Below are positions 1 through 7,400 of a DNA stretch of 8,442 nucleotides, piece by piece (position 1 is the stretch's first letter; each line of letters starts with the position of its first letter). This DNA is from Candidatus Pacearchaeota archaeon (GTDB lineage Archaea > Nanoarchaeota > Nanoarchaeia > Pacearchaeales > GW2011-AR1), in NCBI GenBank assembly GCA_002690445.1, contig NZER01000084.1, forward strand, positions 1-8,442, given 5' to 3'. The notes below the pieces were generated by a model. It did not search any database and had not been told where the DNA came from. It worked only from the letters and a program-made list of their open reading frames with translations. The position numbers were made by a program, and so were the translations under genes.

Positions 1-866
1 CTGCTCCGTTTCCCAACATGAAGCTTTGACAGAACATGAATTTTAATATTAACAGTTACCTCTTCTACTAGGTGATTCTGTATTGTGTGCGAGACGGGCT
101 CGAGGGCTTTTTCAAATGTTCGAAATTTTTCCCTAAGCGCGGACACGGAGCCTATCTCGCCCCAATCAGAAAGAAACTCCATTCCCTGCTTGTCTTTGCC
201 TTCTCCGATATTTAACTTCTCCTTGACCGTGCCACCAGTTACGCCTCCCTCGCCAATGTATTGCCAAAATGGAGCAGGGGTCAATCTTGTACTAATTGGA
301 ATCGTTTGGCTTGCAAATTTAAAATCTACTGGCAAAGGAGACTGCACTCCATCTCCAGGTCGAAAATCTATATTAGCAAGTCTATAGTTAAGGGTCCCAA
401 TCTCTGGATTTAAAACTCTTGTTCCATCAAAATACACAGACTGTAAAAATTCTTCATCTGCCAGGGAAATGTCCTTGTTTTTACTAAAGTAAGATAAAGT
501 TTCTCCGTTTCGCGAACAGAATCCCTCTATTGGGCCTTCAGAAATTAAATCAACCACTTTTAACATCGACTTAGACTCAAAATGATAATTTCCATCAAGC
601 GCAGCCTGCATACTCTGACTCTGCGTCACCGCCTCGGATTCGGGGACCTCCACCCCCTCTGGGTTCGTATACAGCGGCTTCCCGTCGGAATCAACCTTCT
701 CTGTACGAACGTAGCCCTGTCTCACCTTAATTCTTGTCTTCAGTCCCACCATGGGCGTGCGAACAGGCACGTGCTTACCGTCTTCATTCTTTTTTGTATA
801 ATTATCGTATTTCTCCCCATAAGAAACATAACGGTATCCTATATTATTTTCGTTTTCGTCGCCCAT
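1..866 (-). CDS. J: Tail tip / central fibre protein gpJ, N-terminal part (3' end beyond left edge)
   Basis: This frame is open from an ATG at 866 to the left edge (288 codons, no stop), so the C-terminal part is missing. It matches lambda gpJ, the trimeric tail-tip protein that forms the central fibre and binds the receptor. The diagnostic stretch is VVDLISEGPIEGF at residues 104-116, followed by an SVYFDGTRVLN strand (143-153), FRPGDGVQSP (168-177) and VSHTIQNHLVEEV (258-270). All of these align in order with the start of lambda J. The SEGPIEG motif lies about 78 residues further in than in lambda, so there is an N-terminal extension rich in charged residues (1-100). The start follows the stop of the upstream gpI copy by one base (TAA-A-ATG). 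The leader is A-rich with no Shine-Dalgarno sequence, which suggests translation coupled to the gene before it. The family call is secure from motif order and position after K-I. Receptor specificity cannot be judged because the C-terminus is absent. Confidence 0.9.
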   Translation of the reverse strand, partial: MGDENENNIGYRYVSYGEKYDNYTKKNEDGKHVPVRTPMVGLKTRIKVRQGYVRTEKVDSDGKPLYTNPEGVEVPESEAVTQSQSMQAALDGNYHFESKSMLKVVDLISEGPIEGFCSRNGETLSYFSKNKDISLADEEFLQSVYFDGTRVLNPEIGTLNYRLANIDFRPGDGVQSPLPVDFKFASQTIPISTRLTPAPFWQYIGEGGVTGGTVKEKLNIGEGKDKQGMEFLSDWGEIGSVSALREKFRTFEKALEPVSHTIQNHLVEEVTVNIKIHVLSKLHVGKRS

Positions 867-867
867 T

Positions 868-1818
868 TTATTTTATATTTTTCTGTAGAGATTGTATACG
901 GCCGTTCATCCAACGTCGTATTACTGGCTTAAGCCAGCTGTTTTTCGACAGCCACTTAGCTGCCTTTTTGCCATTTTGTTTATACCAGTTACAAAACCAA
1001 TTTGGTGAATAGTTTAAAAGCCAGTGACGAAACAGCAGCCATTTAGGATTGTTTGCGCCGTACACTTCCCTGGCCACCCAGCACCAATCATCCCACGAAC
1101 CATCTTCTTCCCATGGTTCCCAATCGTCGTCGTCCCATGGGCTGCCAAGCTTCCAATCTGGTATAAAGGGCTTTCCGTTTTCATCGTACTCAATATCGTT
1201 TTCGCTCAAAGTCCCTAAGCCCCCAGGGCCCGCACCATGCAAGATGAAGATGCCTGGCTGTCCCCCTCCAGAGGGATTTTCAGGATCGTAGGTGCCTAAT
1301 CTAACTGGCACGTCCTTTTTCTCAACAGCCGTGGGAGCATATTCCACGTGCCTTACAGCAGCAGAAAGCACCACTGAACCAACCCGCAATCTTCCGTATC
1401 CAAGCGGCACGGGAACTCCCTGTCCAGCTACATTTTGGGTTCCCGCGAACAAGTAGGAGTTAGTTTCTATTGCGTCTTTTGGTTTAGGAGGCTTAAAAAT
1501 AGCCTGCATAACCAAGCTGACCACAATCATTACAACAATATAAACTAGCCACTCTACTCCTCCAGCTACCTGTGGCATGATATGAATAGCCCGATTATTA
1601 TCTCCTATTGGGGATTTTAGCTGATGTTCTTCTAAATCTTTATCGTCAATTGCAAAAGCGTAATGAGTAAATTTTTCATTATTTTTCATTAGAAACTGAG
1701 TCAGCCTATTGGTATTGGCTTCTATTGCCCACAAAGCTTCTTGAACAGAGTCTACCTCTAGCTCCCATTCCTTTCCTAGGGAATTCCCAAGTTCGCCATG
1801 TAAAAAGACTTTTCTCAT
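868..1818 (-). CDS. I: Tail assembly protein gpI, second copy, with Trp-rich C-terminal tail
   Basis: This 316-residue protein is a paralogue of the gene immediately before it. Residues 1-56 match that copy at 41 of 56 positions, and residues 121-157 (SYLFAGTQNV...SAAVRH) at 33 of 37. The layout follows lambda gpI (about 223 aa): a small alpha/beta N-terminal domain ending IHIMPQVAGG (78-87), a hydrophobic helix (about 89-108), then a VPVPLGYGRLRVGSVV block (135-150) resembling VLPVLYGEMRVGSRVV of lambda gpI. gpI is needed to assemble the tail tip. Beyond residue 160 the copies share nothing. This one has a 155-residue tail with a Gly/Pro linker (about 181-203), a highly acidic stretch (DWKLGSPWDDDDWEPWEEDG, 221-240) and a basic C-terminus. 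The tail carries 14 tryptophans between residues 222 and 303. I do not recognise the tail as a known domain. A clear AGAAGGA ribosome site lies inside the end of the preceding gene, and gpJ starts one base after the stop. Confidence 0.85.
   Translation of the reverse strand: MRKVFLHGELGNSLGKEWELEVDSVQEALWAIEANTNRLTQFLMKNNEKFTHYAFAIDDKDLEEHQLKSPIGDNNRAIHIMPQVAGGVEWLVYIVVMIVVSLVMQAIFKPPKPKDAIETNSYLFAGTQNVAGQGVPVPLGYGRLRVGSVVLSAAVRHVEYAPTAVEKKDVPVRLGTYDPENPSGGGQPGIFILHGAGPGGLGTLSENDIEYDENGKPFIPDWKLGSPWDDDDWEPWEEDGSWDDWCWVAREVYGANNPKWLLFRHWLLNYSPNWFCNWYKQNGKKAAKWLSKNSWLKPVIRRWMNGRIQSLQKNIK
1348..1458 (-). repeat. Paralogous block B, copy 2 (gpI conserved block)
   Basis: This encodes residues 121-157 of the second gpI, 33 of 37 identical to the first copy at 2038-2148. 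It is the most conserved stretch of the pair, and the two genes lose all similarity a few codons downstream. Confidence 0.85.
1651..1818 (-). repeat. Paralogous block A, copy 2 (gpI N-terminus)
   Basis: This encodes residues 1-56 of the second gpI. It matches 2350-2517 at 41 of 56 residues, with DNA that differs mostly at third codon positions. It is a diverged tandem gene duplication, not a recent identical repeat. Confidence 0.85.
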
Positions 1819-1821
1819 TAA

Positions 1822-2517
1822 TTATCCTTCTACTGGTACCTCTATTGGCACCTCCTCTGGGACTTCCTCGGATCCTCCGACTGCATCAACATAAACTACG
1901 CGAACTCCTCCTGGAATTGTAATAAAAACTTGTCGCACCAAACCGCCCACCCGTGCATCAAAAAGAAATTTACCATGCTGGGGCGTTCCAATGCTCAAAC
2001 CTCCGCCCCCAGCTCCAGGCCCTTTGACATACGGCAAATGCCTAACTGCCGCAGAAACAACCACAGACCCCACTTTTAATCTTCCATATCCAAGTGGCAC
2101 AGGAATTCCCTGCGCAGCAACGTTCTGGGTTCCCGCGAATAAATAAGATTTGGTTTCTCTTTGTTCTTTGGCTTTTGGTGGCTTAAAAAGAGCCTGCATA
2201 ATCAAGCTTGTTGCAACTGCGATCACAACCTGGATCAATATGTTTATTGGATCTCCTCCAGCAATCTGAGGCATTATGTGTATGTTTTTTGCTTTTTCAG
2301 GTAATTTAGACTCTAGTTCTTTTTTGCTGGTTAAATATTCGTCGTCAATTTGAAAAGTATAATATTTAAATTTTTCACTATTTTCTGCCAAAAACCTTGT
2401 GAACTTATTGGTATTAGCCTCGATCGCACAAAAAGCCTCTTGGACAGAATCCACCTCCAAATCCCACTCTTTGCCAAGGGACTCTCCTAATTCACCGTGT
2501 AGAAAAACTTTCTTCAT
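1822..2517 (-). CDS. I: Tail assembly protein gpI, first copy
   Basis: This 231-residue protein is close to lambda gpI in length and has the same plan. It has an N-terminal domain with VFLHGELGESLGKEW (4-18) and the closing IHIMPQIAGG (79-88). A hydrophobic helix follows (about 90-111), consistent with the membrane-active or core helix of this family. Next come the conserved VAAQGIPVPLGYGRLKVG block (133-150) and a Gly-rich linker (166-173). The tail is unlike its paralogue's: a short beta-rich segment (FLFDARVGGLVRQVFITI, 184-201) ending in an acidic Pro-Val-Glu repeat (EEVPEEVPIEVPVEG, 217-231). In lambda, gpI acts with J, K and L in the tail-tip complex that nucleates tail assembly. The gene follows gpK after 28 bases and precedes the second gpI after 3. 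The ATG is chosen because its paralogue begins with the same residues and an AAGG sequence lies 10 bases upstream. The family call is strong. Which copy is the ancestral gpI is unclear, though this one has the more usual length. Confidence 0.87.
   Translation of the reverse strand: MKKVFLHGELGESLGKEWDLEVDSVQEAFCAIEANTNKFTRFLAENSEKFKYYTFQIDDEYLTSKKELESKLPEKAKNIHIMPQIAGGDPINILIQVVIAVATSLIMQALFKPPKAKEQRETKSYLFAGTQNVAAQGIPVPLGYGRLKVGSVVVSAAVRHLPYVKGPGAGGGGLSIGTPQHGKFLFDARVGGLVRQVFITIPGGVRVVYVDAVGGSEEVPEEVPIEVPVEG
1825..1831 (-). promoter_or_regulatory. Shine-Dalgarno of second gpI gene
   Basis: AGAAGGA on the minus strand lies 6 bases before the ATG at 1818. It overlaps the last codons of the first gpI gene, just before its TAA (1824-1822). 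It is the strongest ribosome site in the window and fixes the start of the second gpI. Confidence 0.75.
2038..2148 (-). repeat. Paralogous block B, copy 1 (gpI conserved block)
   Basis: This encodes residues 124-160 of the first gpI (SYLFAGTQNVAAQG through SAAVRH) and is the partner of 1348-1458. Confidence 0.85.
2350..2517 (-). repeat. Paralogous block A, copy 1 (gpI N-terminus)
   Basis: This encodes residues 1-56 of the first gpI and is the partner of 1651-1818. Both begin M-(K/R)-KVFLHGELG and share SLGKEW, EVDSVQEA and AIEANTN. Confidence 0.85.
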
Positions 2518-2527
2518 TACAGAAGGA

Positions 2528-2531
2528 CCTT
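2528..2531 (-). promoter_or_regulatory. Probable weak Shine-Dalgarno of first gpI gene
   Basis: AAGG lies 10 bases before the ATG at 2517, in the 28-base gap after gpK. The match is short and the spacing long, so the site is probably weak. No terminator-like hairpin with a T-run is seen in this gap. Confidence 0.4.
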
Positions 2532-2545
2532 ATTCTAATATACAC

Positions 2546-3274
2546 TTAAATTAGCCTGTAAACAGAATGAACTCTATCGTTGAACTCTTCATTTATATGG
2601 CTTCTTCTTGATAAAAAATTACCTTCATGGTGCCAGACTTCATCATTTTCACAAAAAACCCCAAAATGAGAAAATAAACCATCAATTTCAAACAATATTA
2701 AATCATGTTCCTGAAGCTCATCTTTGTTGTGAATTTTTTTAAATTTATTAACCTTTAGAAACTTTTTGATGACCTCTACTGTATCCTTAGAGTAAGCCTG
2801 CCCATTTTTTGTTAGCGCAAAATTCAAATCAAAATATTTTATATAACCCTTTAAAAGGTAATAATCGACAACAAATCTAAAACAATTTTGAATATCTGGA
2901 ATATATGTTCGAGCCTCTAGTTCGGGTATTTTATAATTTTTGGGAAAATGTAAATAAAAACTTTTATCCTGTAAGCCGTAAATATAAAAAGGCAAGCACC
3001 AATTTTCTGAAGAAATTTTATCATACTTAGAGGGGGTAGAGCTCGAAATTATATGAGAATGATAAATTGAGCATACTTGCAAATTTCTTGACTTCTCAAG
3101 ATAGCTTTTGGGAGAAATCTCGAAAAAATTTTCTTTATCGAAGTGAGTGTTCTCGCAAGGGATTACTTGCAACTCTTGAAAAGTATTAAGCGCGATAAGC
3201 CCACAGCATTCGTTTTCGGATTCATGTTCGGCATGTGCTTTAATTAATTTTTGTATAAAATTAAAATCACACAT
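2546..3274 (-). CDS. K: Tail assembly protein gpK: JAMM (MPN+) plus NlpC/P60 peptidase
   Basis: This 242-residue protein has the two-domain architecture of lambda gpK. The N-terminal JAB/MPN domain (about 1-115) keeps the whole metal site: E22 in NECCGL, then H72-S-H74, seven residues, S82, two residues, D85. The C-terminal NlpC/P60 domain (about 125-242) keeps a Cys-His pair with a further His: C131 in QNCFRF, H203 in FSHFGVF and H215/H216 in VWHHEG. In lambda, gpK acts in tail-tip assembly and is thought to be a peptidase; the NlpC/P60 half may cut peptidoglycan peptides during entry (inference). Both halves look active. I start at the ATG at 3274, which overlaps the end of gpL by 8 bases (ATGTGTGA). 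The frame stays open upstream to a TTG at 3307, but that would add 11 residues read through the gpL 3' end. The gene is strikingly AT-rich compared with its neighbours, with many Lys, Asn, Ile, Phe and Tyr codons. Confidence 0.92.
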   Translation of the reverse strand: MCDFNFIQKLIKAHAEHESENECCGLIALNTFQELQVIPCENTHFDKENFFEISPKSYLEKSRNLQVCSIYHSHIISSSTPSKYDKISSENWCLPFYIYGLQDKSFYLHFPKNYKIPELEARTYIPDIQNCFRFVVDYYLLKGYIKYFDLNFALTKNGQAYSKDTVEVIKKFLKVNKFKKIHNKDELQEHDLILFEIDGLFSHFGVFCENDEVWHHEGNFLSRRSHINEEFNDRVHSVYRLI

Positions 3275-4415
3275 AGCCAAACTTATCTGTACCAGGGAAG
3301 CCGCCAAAAGGCATACCGACCGTACAGCCGCTAAATCTTAATGCACAACCAGCAATCGTTTTACTGCATTGATCCTTAGCCCAATTAGAAAAATCGCTTC
3401 TTGGGTCACTTCCCGAGATATTATAATGGGGAAAAGCCACCCCATCTATCTCTGTAACAGTTTGCCCTGTTGGTTTGGCTACAAAATATGCAGTGATATT
3501 TGGATCAGAAGAGAATCCTTCGTAATAAGAAGATTCTGCGCCAGGAATATAAACATAATCTCCGCTTAAATAAATTCCAGTAGGATTGTATAAACCAGAA
3601 TAATGAAAAGGATCTTTGTTTGTCTCTCCTTTTTTATCGAGAGCATTCCAGGCAATATTTGTGTTTAAGACTTCCTCTTCTCCCACAGTTGTTGTTTGGT
3701 CGAGCCAATATGAACCACTGCCTTCGATGAACCTTCTGCCTTTTTCGTCTGCCCTCGGGATGCCAATCGCAGCTCCTGGATCTTCATTAAAAACTTGAGC
3801 AGGATGCAAATAGGTATTTCCATACCCGCATCCGTGCCCCCTGTAGACCCAATTGCAATAATTACTTATTACATGCCTGCTCGGAAGTTTAACTGTATCC
3901 ATTTCTAGCGGAGAAACCAGTTCAAATTCAATGGTATTTTTATCCTCGGCTGTTTTTTGATTAATTATAAATTTATCATCTGGGAATCTTGAATTTACAT
4001 CTGGATCCCCAAATGGGTTTTCGTTATTATGAAAGTTTTGTGCATCTAGATATTTCAAAAAGATTCTTCTTCTGGTAACCTGCAGGCCAACAAAATCATC
4101 TCTTCCTTGAATTATTTCTGATACAAAACCGTCGACATTTGCTATTCTTAGTTTTGGCCTAGGCAATGTTCCGTCTCCCTTTACCTCAACTCCGTCCATT
4201 TCTAATGGAATTGGCTTATAGGTCTCTCCGTCATGATAAACATCACCGTTTAAGACTTTTCCTGGATGAAACCTGTAAGTTCCAGCCCCATATTTTTTAG
4301 CATTAACCTCAAACAGCTCCAATACAGTCGTCGCTTGGAGATCGTGAAGCTGCTCTTGCAAGTTGTAGGTTGAAACCCCAGTTTCCAATGGACTAATTAT
4401 TGTATCTCCTGGCAT
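3267..4415 (-). CDS. L: Minor tail protein gpL, iron-sulfur type, with large insertion
   Basis: At 382 residues this is much longer than lambda gpL (232). The N-terminal part (about 1-180) resembles the gpL tail-hub domains: it opens MPGDTIISPL, has LELFEV (32-37) and FELVSPLEM (164-172). The four cysteines known to bind a [4Fe-4S] cluster in lambda gpL are present with exact local spacing: C187-x8-C196 (NYCNWVYRGHGCGY) and C350-x6-C357 (DQCSKTIAGCALRF). The C-terminus has the family's GGF motif (FGGFPGTDKFG, 370-380). The extra length is an insertion between C196 and C350: 153 residues separate them, against about 22 in lambda. Part of it (about 254-345) looks like a small carbohydrate-binding module (see separate entry). 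A fifth cysteine, C364, lies near the end. The start ATG follows the stop of the large protein by 15 bases, in an AT-rich leader with no Shine-Dalgarno sequence. The gene overlaps gpK by 8 bases. Confidence 0.92.
   Translation of the reverse strand: MPGDTIISPLETGVSTYNLQEQLHDLQATTVLELFEVNAKKYGAGTYRFHPGKVLNGDVYHDGETYKPIPLEMDGVEVKGDGTLPRPKLRIANVDGFVSEIIQGRDDFVGLQVTRRRIFLKYLDAQNFHNNENPFGDPDVNSRFPDDKFIINQKTAEDKNTIEFELVSPLEMDTVKLPSRHVISNYCNWVYRGHGCGYGNTYLHPAQVFNEDPGAAIGIPRADEKGRRFIEGSGSYWLDQTTTVGEEEVLNTNIAWNALDKKGETNKDPFHYSGLYNPTGIYLSGDYVYIPGAESSYYEGFSSDPNITAYFVAKPTGQTVTEIDGVAFPHYNISGSDPRSDFSNWAKDQCSKTIAGCALRFSGCTVGMPFGGFPGTDKFGYV
3381..3656 (-). other. CBM5/12-like insertion within gpL
   Basis: Residues about 254-345 of gpL sit between iron-sulfur cysteines C196 and C350. 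They have an opening IAWNAL (254-259), YLSGDYVYIPG (282-292), matching Y-x-x-G-D-x-V, an aromatic strand AYFVAK (309-314), and a closing FSNW (342-345) before the third cysteine. The pattern resembles the module in the large upstream protein. Glycan binding is inferred. Confidence 0.45.
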
Positions 4416-4430
4416 ATTATAATTATTTTA

Positions 4431-7400
4431 TTATGTGTGAAGGGCGCTGGATATAAAACCAGCATAACCCCTATTAGTAGATCTTAACCCAAAATCGGCA
4501 ATTTTACATTTTTTATCCGCCGCATGTTCTGCGGAAATGATTTTAAGCCTGTAGTATCTGAATTTTTCGTAATTATTAATCGGGAACGCCCTAATCAAGC
4601 CAGGGATGGAAACATAGCTTTTGTCGTTTTCCTCGGTGCTACTGCCGCCTACTGTCGGCGGCTTCAAACTGACTGGCAATGTTTGCTTTGGAACGTTATC
4701 TGTGACAACATGCAAAACCTTCCAGCTCTTATTTTCTACGTGGTCCGTTGTGTTTGTTCCGTGGAGCTCCCAAGATGTTGGGGCATATATATCAGAAAAC
4801 ATAGTTTTCGCGTTTGACTCGGTAGAATAGTGCGATGGGCTGGCGCCAGCGCTGACTATTGTATAAGATTCAACTCTTTGCCGATCATTCGGGTCGCCCC
4901 CGAAATCGTATGTTAAAAAATAAGGAAATCCGACAGTTTCAAATAAAACGTAATCTGCTGGAGCTCCATGAATTCTTTGATTAAAAGCCTTCCATGCGGG
5001 ATAGGATGCGTTTACAGTTTCAGTCTCTTTACTCATTTCTCCACCTCCATTGTTTCTTAAACCGCTCATGCTACCTAAAATTGTAAGGCTTCCCGTTGAT
5101 GATTGCGAGTCATTTGCTTCTCTCGTTGTCGCATTTCCGCTGCACCTTGCAGTTAAGTAGTTTCCGATTCCGATTGTGTTCCTATATAGCTCTGAGCTTT
5201 TTGCGTCAGTGTCTGTTCTTTGTCCGCCATAAACACTCATGCCTGATGATGGAATGTATCCTGTTTCCATGAATTTTAGCCTGCATCCATTGGTTTGTAT
5301 GCATAGTCCGCCACTTCCCCCATAACCATAATTCCTTGGTTCTTGAAATCTATGAGGCTCTTGTTGTTGCAGGTGCTCTCCATTTCCTCCGTCTAAACCC
5401 CAACCACCGCCGTATCCGCCTTGTCCTCCGCCGTTCCATGCCGCCTCACCTTCAGCAGCATTTAAGACTTTTGGATTATCGTACGACTCGACATTGAGAA
5501 TACCTCTCTCCCCGCGGTGCTTAGCGCGTGGGATTGCCCCGCGCCCCCCTTCGCTTGCTCGAGCAATTACAAGATTTCCCACTCTTGCGATCCCTATTGA
5601 AGATTTTCCTCCAGCGCGAGAAGCTGGAGTTGCCGCGCTCCATGAATCCTCACCATTTGCTAAATTTGTTCTTTTGTGCTTTGAGCTGGGCAGGCACGGG
5701 TTTCCCCCCATAGCAGTGTCAAATTTCACTATCGGGGGGATTGTAATCACTTCTGCGCCATCTAGAGTTTGTGTAATTTCCAATTCGTCAGTGGTATTTT
5801 TATTAAGCCCAGCGCCTCCGCCACCGCCGCCGCCAGCTCTTACTTCTTTAAGCGTAGATGGGCTGGCATTCGAGCCAATTCCAACCGTTCTCTCTCTATT
5901 CCTTAAGCCCGCCAAAGTGCCCGCAAAGAGATCTTTGCTATGCAGGATGTTATTGAATCGCGTTCCACCCTGACCTCCTCCTCCGCCGCCGCCAAGAATA
6001 CGACCGTAATTATTTGTGATTTCCACTTCCTGATCATGTTCTCTATACGAAGGATGAATTGCAAAAGCGGTACCACCACTTCCCCCATTAAAAGGCGTGA
6101 CATTATCGGATCCCCCATATCCGTTTGGCAGTAAATATTTTCCTTCTGAAGAGCCAGAAGTAGCCCATAAGGAAACTGGGCCAACTCCTTGCAGTTCATG
6201 CACAGACCCAACCACAGACTGGCTCCTTGATAACGGAGTTACAGAATCGCTTAACCTAGTGGAAATAGCAAAGGCAAAATCTTTTTGCCTAACAGCGTCC
6301 GCGCCCATCCCTCCAGCGCCTATAATTTGTGCGCCATCTTCTACAACAAGCTTTAGCTTTAGGTTTGTGCCATCTATTTTTTGGACAACAGGCCCAGTTT
6401 GCAAAGCTGGAATCTCGGGATTGTTTGAAGCAACCACTGCGCCAGCTTTTAGCGTGCATATAATACTACTAAAATCGTTACAATTTGTAAGCCCCAGCTT
6501 ATTTAGCGCGCCCGTTGCGAGAGTGCTAATATTCAATTGATTATAAACGCTTTCCCTTCCGCCGATGACAACTGGTAGCGCAGACGCCGCAACAGTTACG
6601 ACATCGCTGGCTTCACCAGTAGCTACGTTGTCCCTGTATGCGCAAGTTGAAAAAGTCCTGGCAGTTGAAGTGCCCACACCGACGATATCACAGTTACTTG
6701 CTCCCACCCTGTAATAATAGCCTGAGCCTGGGATCACTGGCTCATGAGTGAAAGTCGTCACCCCTGTTGCCAATCCAGTCTGAAGCATTGTATAGTAAAC
6801 ATCGTCCGTGGAATAAAGAACAGAAATACCCGTCGCCGTCTTTGGATCAGCCAGCTCCCACTTTCCAGTTATTGCTGCACGCTCTGGAATTTGCTTGGCC
6901 ATCACGTTAATGGGCGCCCCTGGGGCCGCATCATGAACCGCTTCACCAACTAAATCTAATTTCAAATCCCCGCTCGGATCAGCAAAGAGAAACTCATCAG
7001 TTGTAGATATAATTAAAGCGCTTTCTTTTATGCCTCCCACTGAAGGCTCGTCTGTATACATGATCCTACCCTTAGCAAAGCTAATTCTGTCCGCATCATC
7101 ACTTGTGCTTGCGGCTCCAAGCCCAGCATTTTCACCAACTTGGCCCGTATACCCTGTTGTGGAAAAAATCATATCGAACCTGCCACTCTCTCCAGGAGCA
7201 AGATTATAAGTAAGGCCAGAAGGATGAACATTTGAAACCCTATTATCATACGGATGTTCAAGCCTAAAAAGACCACTAGCTGCCTCATCTCCAGATAAAG
7301 TCAAAGAAGTTTTAATGGTTTGCTCACCACTATTGTAAATATACATTCCCGTGCCACTTGCGAATCCAGTCATAAAAGCACCAAAATTTATACCAGTAGT

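Larger units (their letters stand above)
5223..6371 (-). other. Glycine-rich (polyglycine-II-type) adhesin region
   Basis: Residues about 653-1035 hold phrases such as VVEDGAQIIGAGGMGAD (661-677) and VEITNNYGRILGGGGGGGQGG (768-788). They continue with AGGGGGGGAG (831-840), GGGQGGYGGGWGLDGGNG (966-983), GYGGSGGLCIQTNGCRL (1001-1017) and a closing MSVYGG (1030-1035). Alternating 'I-x-N-x-G-x-I-x-GGGGGG' blocks ended by a G-x-x-I-x-T-N-G strand are typical of glycine-rich phage tail adhesins. The T-even gp38 adhesin of phage S16 is a related case where such runs pack as polyglycine II helices. Loops between the glycine runs are usually the receptor-contact, variable parts. Confidence 0.75.

Noticed and set aside
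85..1291. Several plus-strand open frames (for example 85-387, 582-932, 1049-1291)
   Set aside because: They lie opposite convincing gpJ and gpI genes, have low-complexity or unrecognisable products, and no ribosome sites.
868..2517. gpI duplication as an assembly artefact or recent exact repeat
   Set aside because: The copies differ at many third positions and amino acids, and their tails are unrelated, so both are real diverged genes.
2518..2545. Terminator or promoter in the largest clean intergenic gap
   Set aside because: Only 28 bases, with no stable hairpin plus T-run and no convincing -10/-35 pair. A partial AAGG/CCTT symmetry is too short.
3275..3307. TTG at 3307 as the gpK start
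   Set aside because: It would add 11 residues inside the gpL 3' end without a ribosome site. The ATG at 3274 gives a compact 8-base overlap and begins where the JAB domain is expected.
5494..6540. Plus-strand frames with Pro/Ala/Ser-rich products (5494-5973, 6097-6540) and a 102-codon minus-strand frame at 5903-6211
   Set aside because: These are shadows of the glycine-rich region: Gly codons read as Pro or Ala in other frames. The gpM-adhesin frame runs uninterrupted through them.
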